Shown piece after piece: positions 60,682 through 64,000 of a DNA stretch of 64,000 nt (positions are counted from its first letter, which is position 1; each line of letters starts with the position of its first letter). Origin of the DNA: Flexilinea sp. (GTDB lineage: Bacteria > Chloroflexota > Anaerolineae > Anaerolineales > Anaerolineaceae); NCBI GenBank assembly GCA_017432685.1, contig JAFRIR010000018.1, forward strand, positions 1 through 64,000, written 5' to 3'. The position numbers and the translations under genes were made by a program. Under the pieces are notes generated by a model. That model was not told the origin of the DNA, ran no database searches, and saw nothing but the letters and a program-made list of their open reading frames with translations.

Positions 60682-61794
60682 TTAGAACAGCTGCCGCTTG
60701 GCGCGTTCCTTTTCAGCTTCTTCGTCGTCCATCGGGTACCACATCGGGTCGACGAAGCGCACGACACAGGCGTCGCCCTGGGCAAAGCGCACGCGGTGCG
60801 GCGTCTGGATCTTGAGGAGCTGCTCACCCACCGGCACCAGATATTCGGTTCGGTCGGTGAGGAAAATGCGCTTTTCAATGCGGGTCTTGAAGCCCTCTTC
60901 CGTGGCGGCAAGCAGCTCGATCTCGTTCGGACGGGTGGCGACCACCATCTGCGGGGCAGCGTCCTTCGGGATCTCCAGTTTGATCGCCTGGGAGCCATCG
61001 CCCTTCGGGTAGACCTTGCCCTCCCGCACATCCACATTGATGAAGGTGGACTCGCCGAGGAAGTTGTGGACGAAGCGGTTCACCGGTTTGTTATAAAGGT
61101 TTTCCGGCGTATCGATCTGCATGATTTTCCCCATGTCGCACACCATCATGCGGTCGGAGATCGCCATGGCTTCGGACTGGTCATGCGTCACGAAGATGAT
61201 CGTGAAGCCGAACTCGCGCTGCAGCTCCTTGATCTCAAAGCGCATGGTCTCGCGCAGCTTCGGGTCCAGGTTGGAGAGCGGTTCGTCCAGCAGCATCACC
61301 TTCGGGTTCGTCACGATGGCACGGGCCAGCGCGATGCGCTGCTGCTGCCCACCGGAAAGGTCACCCGGGTAGGTTTCAGCCAGGTCGGTCAGGCTGGTGT
61401 GTTTCAGCGCCTTGTTGACCCGCTCTTTGATCTCGGTATTTCCGAGCTTCTGGATGCGCAGCGGGAAGGCCACGTTTTCAAAGACGTTCATGTGCGGCCA
61501 GACTGCGAAAGCCTGGAACACCATGCCGAGTCCCCGCTCTTCCGGCGGGATATAAAGGTTCTTTGCGGAACTGGAGACCAGTCTGCCACACAGTTCGATC
61601 TCCCCTTCGGTCAGGTCTTCGAACCCGGCGATCATGCGCAGGGTGGTCGACTTGCCGCACCCGGACGGACCGAGGAAGGAGAAGCACTCTCCCTCATGCA
61701 CGGCAAGGTTGAAATTGTCAACAGCCACGATGTCGCCAAGGGTCTTGGTGGCAAAACGTTTGGTTACATTGCGAAGGATAACCTGATCAGCCAT
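60682..61794 (-). CDS. ABC transporter ATPase, FbpC/PotA type
   Basis: A 370-residue ATPase of the iron/polyamine importer group. Walker A GPSGCGKST near residue 40, signature LSGGQQQRIA near 138, Walker B VMLLDEPLSNLDP near 160, VTHDQSEA with the switch His, and a C-terminal TOBE domain. It is one base from the permease stop on the same strand and is the second ATPase in this cluster, the other lying on the far side of the permease. They differ in sequence, so they may form a heterodimer or serve two permeases. Confidence 0.93.
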   Translation of the reverse strand: MADQVILRNVTKRFATKTLGDIVAVDNFNLAVHEGECFSFLGPSGCGKSTTLRMIAGFEDLTEGEIELCGRLVSSSAKNLYIPPEERGLGMVFQAFAVWPHMNVFENVAFPLRIQKLGNTEIKERVNKALKHTSLTDLAETYPGDLSGGQQQRIALARAIVTNPKVMLLDEPLSNLDPKLRETMRFEIKELQREFGFTIIFVTHDQSEAMAISDRMMVCDMGKIMQIDTPENLYNKPVNRFVHNFLGESTFINVDVREGKVYPKGDGSQAIKLEIPKDAAPQMVVATRPNEIELLAATEEGFKTRIEKRIFLTDRTEYLVPVGEQLLKIQTPHRVRFAQGDACVVRFVDPMWYPMDDEEAEKERAKRQLF

Positions 61795-61795
61795 G

Positions 61796-63508
61796 TTAAA
61801 CCCCCTTCCGTTCTTTGGTGATCTCGGTCACGATCGTGTTCAGGATGATGATGATCACGATCGCCACAGAGGCCAAAGCGGCTGCCTGCGGGATCATCCC
61901 CGCGTCACGCAGACTGTAGATCTTCACACCCAGCGTCATGGTCTTCGGACCGTAAAGCAGGATGGAGGTCGTCACTTCACGCATGGCCGGCAGGAAGATC
62001 AGGAAGAAACCTGAAACCATTGCCGGGCGGATCAGCGGGAGCGTGATATCCGAGAGAGACTCCGTATGTGAGGCGCCGCAGACCCGGGCCGCTTCCTCCA
62101 GGGAAGAGTGGACCTGCAGCAAAGCCGCGGAGCTCGTCTTCATGGAGAAGGAGAGGTAGCGGGCGATGTAAGCGATCAGGATGATCCACAGCGTGTTATA
62201 GAGCGTAATGCCGAAGATGGCGCCGGACCAGGCCAGGATCACACCGATGGAAAGCACGGTACCCGGGATCGAGTAAGGCAGCACAGAGATGATTTCCAGA
62301 ACTTCCTTGCCCTTCGGCTTGATCTTCTGCACCACGTAGGCGACCAATGTTCCGAGGAACATGGAGATGATGCCGGCGCTGATGGAAAGGATCAGAGAGT
62401 TCTTGATGGAATCCACCGTACCGTTCATGTTGAAGACCTTCTGATACTGTGCAAAGGTGAAGTTTTCAAACTTCAGCGGCAGACCGTAGGCCTTGATGAA
62501 GGAGATGAGGAAGATCATCACCAGCGGGACCAGCACGATCAGGACCAGGGTAAAGATCGCCAGGATCAGGAGCGGGATCTTCGCGCCGCGCAGCTTGATG
62601 AGCGTCGGGCGCATAGACTTGCCCTTGATGATGTCGTAGGAGCCCGTAGAAAGGATCTTGTTCTGCAAAATCAGCGCCAGGGCAACCACGACCACCAGCA
62701 TCACGGAAAGCGCCGCACCCTGACGGATGCCCTCAAAGGAACCGGTCGAGTTATAGATGACCGCGTAAATTCGTGTCGGCAGCGTATAAATTCCCTGAGC
62801 ATATCCCAGAATGGAAGGGACACCGAAGTGAGCCAGGGAAGTGGTCAGAATCAGCAGGGCGCCTGCGGAGATGGAGGGCTTCATCAGCGGGAGGGTGATC
62901 TTCCAGATGACGGTGCCCTGTTTCGCGCCGGCGATACGGGCGGATTCTTCCAGGGTCGGGTCCATGCGTTCCAGTGCGGAAACCACCTGCATGAAAACGA
63001 ACGGGAAGTAGTAGCTGACTTCCACGAAAACGATGCCCCAGACCGTATTGATGTTGAAGGGCATCTTGGTCAGGTGGAAGGTCGTGCGCAGCCACTTGTT
63101 CAGATAGCCGGAGCGGCCGTTCAGCAGCAGGTCCCAGGCCATCGCGCCCAGGAAGGGCGGGAACATGTAAGGGATGTTGAACAGCGCCCTCATCAGTCCC
63201 TTAGCCGGGATGTCGGAACGTCCCAGCAGCCAGGCATAAAACACGCCCATGATCGTACCGATGATGGTGGTCAGGATGGCGATCTGGACCGTGTTCCACA
63301 TGGCGGAAAGGTTTTTGGGATCCGTCATCTGAGTGGTGAACAGTTCGGTAGAGAATTTTCCGTCACTGAAGAAGGCGTTGTAGATGATCATGAAGATCGG
63401 GATCACGACGATGATCAGCAGAAGGACGAAACATACCGCTGTCAGGATCGCGTCCATGTTCAGTTTGCGGCCGCTCTCATTGGCGGCGCTTGTGTTGGTA
63501 TTTTCCAT
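61796..63508 (-). CDS. ABC transporter permease, two fused halves
   Basis: A 570-residue membrane protein with two permease domains of about six segments each. EAA loops: EESARIAGAKQGTVIWKI near residue 190 and EEAARVCGASHTESLSDI near 470. It is related in layout to the permease at 20097 but clearly not a recent copy. The ribosome site is modest (ggagcg). No binding-protein gene is within the window; it may lie beyond the right edge. Confidence 0.92.
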   Translation of the reverse strand: MENTNTSAANESGRKLNMDAILTAVCFVLLLIIVVIPIFMIIYNAFFSDGKFSTELFTTQMTDPKNLSAMWNTVQIAILTTIIGTIMGVFYAWLLGRSDIPAKGLMRALFNIPYMFPPFLGAMAWDLLLNGRSGYLNKWLRTTFHLTKMPFNINTVWGIVFVEVSYYFPFVFMQVVSALERMDPTLEESARIAGAKQGTVIWKITLPLMKPSISAGALLILTTSLAHFGVPSILGYAQGIYTLPTRIYAVIYNSTGSFEGIRQGAALSVMLVVVVALALILQNKILSTGSYDIIKGKSMRPTLIKLRGAKIPLLILAIFTLVLIVLVPLVMIFLISFIKAYGLPLKFENFTFAQYQKVFNMNGTVDSIKNSLILSISAGIISMFLGTLVAYVVQKIKPKGKEVLEIISVLPYSIPGTVLSIGVILAWSGAIFGITLYNTLWIILIAYIARYLSFSMKTSSAALLQVHSSLEEAARVCGASHTESLSDITLPLIRPAMVSGFFLIFLPAMREVTTSILLYGPKTMTLGVKIYSLRDAGMIPQAAALASVAIVIIIILNTIVTEITKERKGV

Positions 63509-63511
63509 CGC

Positions 63512-64000
63512 TTACGCTCCTTTCCCGAAGAGGGAGAACTTCTTCTTTTTTACAACCGCATCCGCCGCAGCGATCTTCTCCGGCGGTTTCGGGTCATAGA
63601 AATGCGGGTTGATGAAGGTGATCCCGGTCTCTTCCCCTTCTTCCGGTGTACCATAGAGACGGGCTGCCAGCATGTCCTGCTGAACACGGATCTCCCTTTG
63701 TCCGAGCCTGAGGAAGTAGTTATATTCACTGCCGAGGAAGACCCGGCTCCTGACCGTCGCGCGCAGCGGGGATTTCGGTTCAAACACCACGTCATTCAGG
63801 CGGACACCCATCTCTTTGCCGCTGATGTTTTCACCGGCAGGAACCAGTTCCTTCGGCAGCGGGATCTTTTCACCGCAGTCCAGGCAGAGCTTCCCGCCAT
63901 CCGAGGTCACCGGGATGAAGTTGGAAACACCGATGAATTCAAACACGAAGCGGTTGGCGGGATTCAGGATGATGTTCTCATCCGAGCCAAACTGGCAGAG
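63512..64000 (-). CDS. ABC transporter ATPase, C-terminal part (runs off the window)
   Basis: The last 162 residues of an ATPase; the frame is open to the window edge. The visible part starts inside the region after the switch loop (NPANRFVFEFIGVSNFI, the usual joint to the regulatory part) and covers the TOBE domain (LRATVRSRVFLG). The nucleotide-binding motifs lie beyond the window. C-terminal VVKKKKFSLFGKGA is a basic tail without family equivalent. It is four bases upstream of the permease gene, so the order is ATPase, permease, ATPase. Confidence 0.88.
   Translation of the reverse strand, partial: LCQFGSDENIILNPANRFVFEFIGVSNFIPVTSDGGKLCLDCGEKIPLPKELVPAGENISGKEMGVRLNDVVFEPKSPLRATVRSRVFLGSEYNYFLRLGQREIRVQQDMLAARLYGTPEEGEETGITFINPHFYDPKPPEKIAAADAVVKKKKFSLFGKGA

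Overview
The window looks like chromosomal DNA of a mid-GC, monoderm-type anaerobic bacterium, most likely an anaerolineal Chloroflexota. This is inference from several signs: secreted proteins with Pro/Thr/Ala-Glu linkers of the EPTATP kind, single-chain glycyl-tRNA synthetase, a T-box in front of valS, MORN-repeat/DUF6273-like and DUF4143 proteins, and many ABC importers with fused permeases. No rRNA or phylogenetic marker was compared, so the placement is tentative. Gene density is high and most genes have a clear Shine-Dalgarno sequence.

Layout. 1-7,000: two paralogous families of small secreted proteins, arranged A-B-A-B-B, then rplJ-rplL with an L10 leader and a terminator, then A-B again. 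6,950-14,431: an overlapping minus-strand operon sbcD, CNNM/CorC-type membrane protein, sbcC and two glycosyltransferases. 14,569-17,332: a membrane-anchored C39-like peptidase with TPRs, a small acidic protein and an inositol-phosphatase-family enzyme. 17,614-21,926: a complete iron-type ABC importer. 22,212-23,102: a small membrane-protein gene bracketed by two MITE copies, then tRNA-Ser(GCT). 23,378-29,276: PHP phosphoesterase, guanine-deaminase-like enzyme, an Rpn-type nuclease, histidine phosphatase, an HTH/VbhA-like antitoxin and a MORN protein. 29,445-36,600: glycosyltransferase and MATE transporter, thioesterase, glutathione peroxidase, glyS, acetolactate decarboxylase and a small membrane protein. 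36,754-39,827: a FecBCD-type metal/corrinoid importer. 40,271-47,570: an accessory stretch with a broken diguanylate cyclase, an AlbA-type ATPase, a toxin-antitoxin pair, a valS fragment, a DUF4143 ATPase and a second Rpn-type protein. 47,776-51,677: a candidate structured RNA and a 1,198-residue repetitive surface protein. 51,983-60,548: a second DUF4143 ATPase, a higBA remnant, VanY, valS with its T-box, and an AbiE pair. 60,682-64,000: a second fused-permease importer flanked by two ATPases.

The intergenic DNA is rich in three kinds of repeat. (1) A 190-bp MITE with TIRs and 4-bp target duplications, five copies, one an internal-deletion derivative; its internal palindrome shows paired base changes between copies. 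(2) A ~70-110-bp imperfect palindrome (R elements), about fifteen copies including partial ones, some of which supply the ends of genes. (3) At least ten degenerate heptanucleotide arrays, each with its own 7-mer. Several gene remnants (HigB, valS tail, methyltransferase head, InlB-type tail, GGDEF protein) show active turnover.

The best candidate for something undescribed is the 47,776-47,949 element: four nested helices beginning about one helical turn after a TATAAT box and closing with an interleaved stem pair plus a seven-T tract. It could be an independent small RNA or the attenuating leader of the large surface protein.
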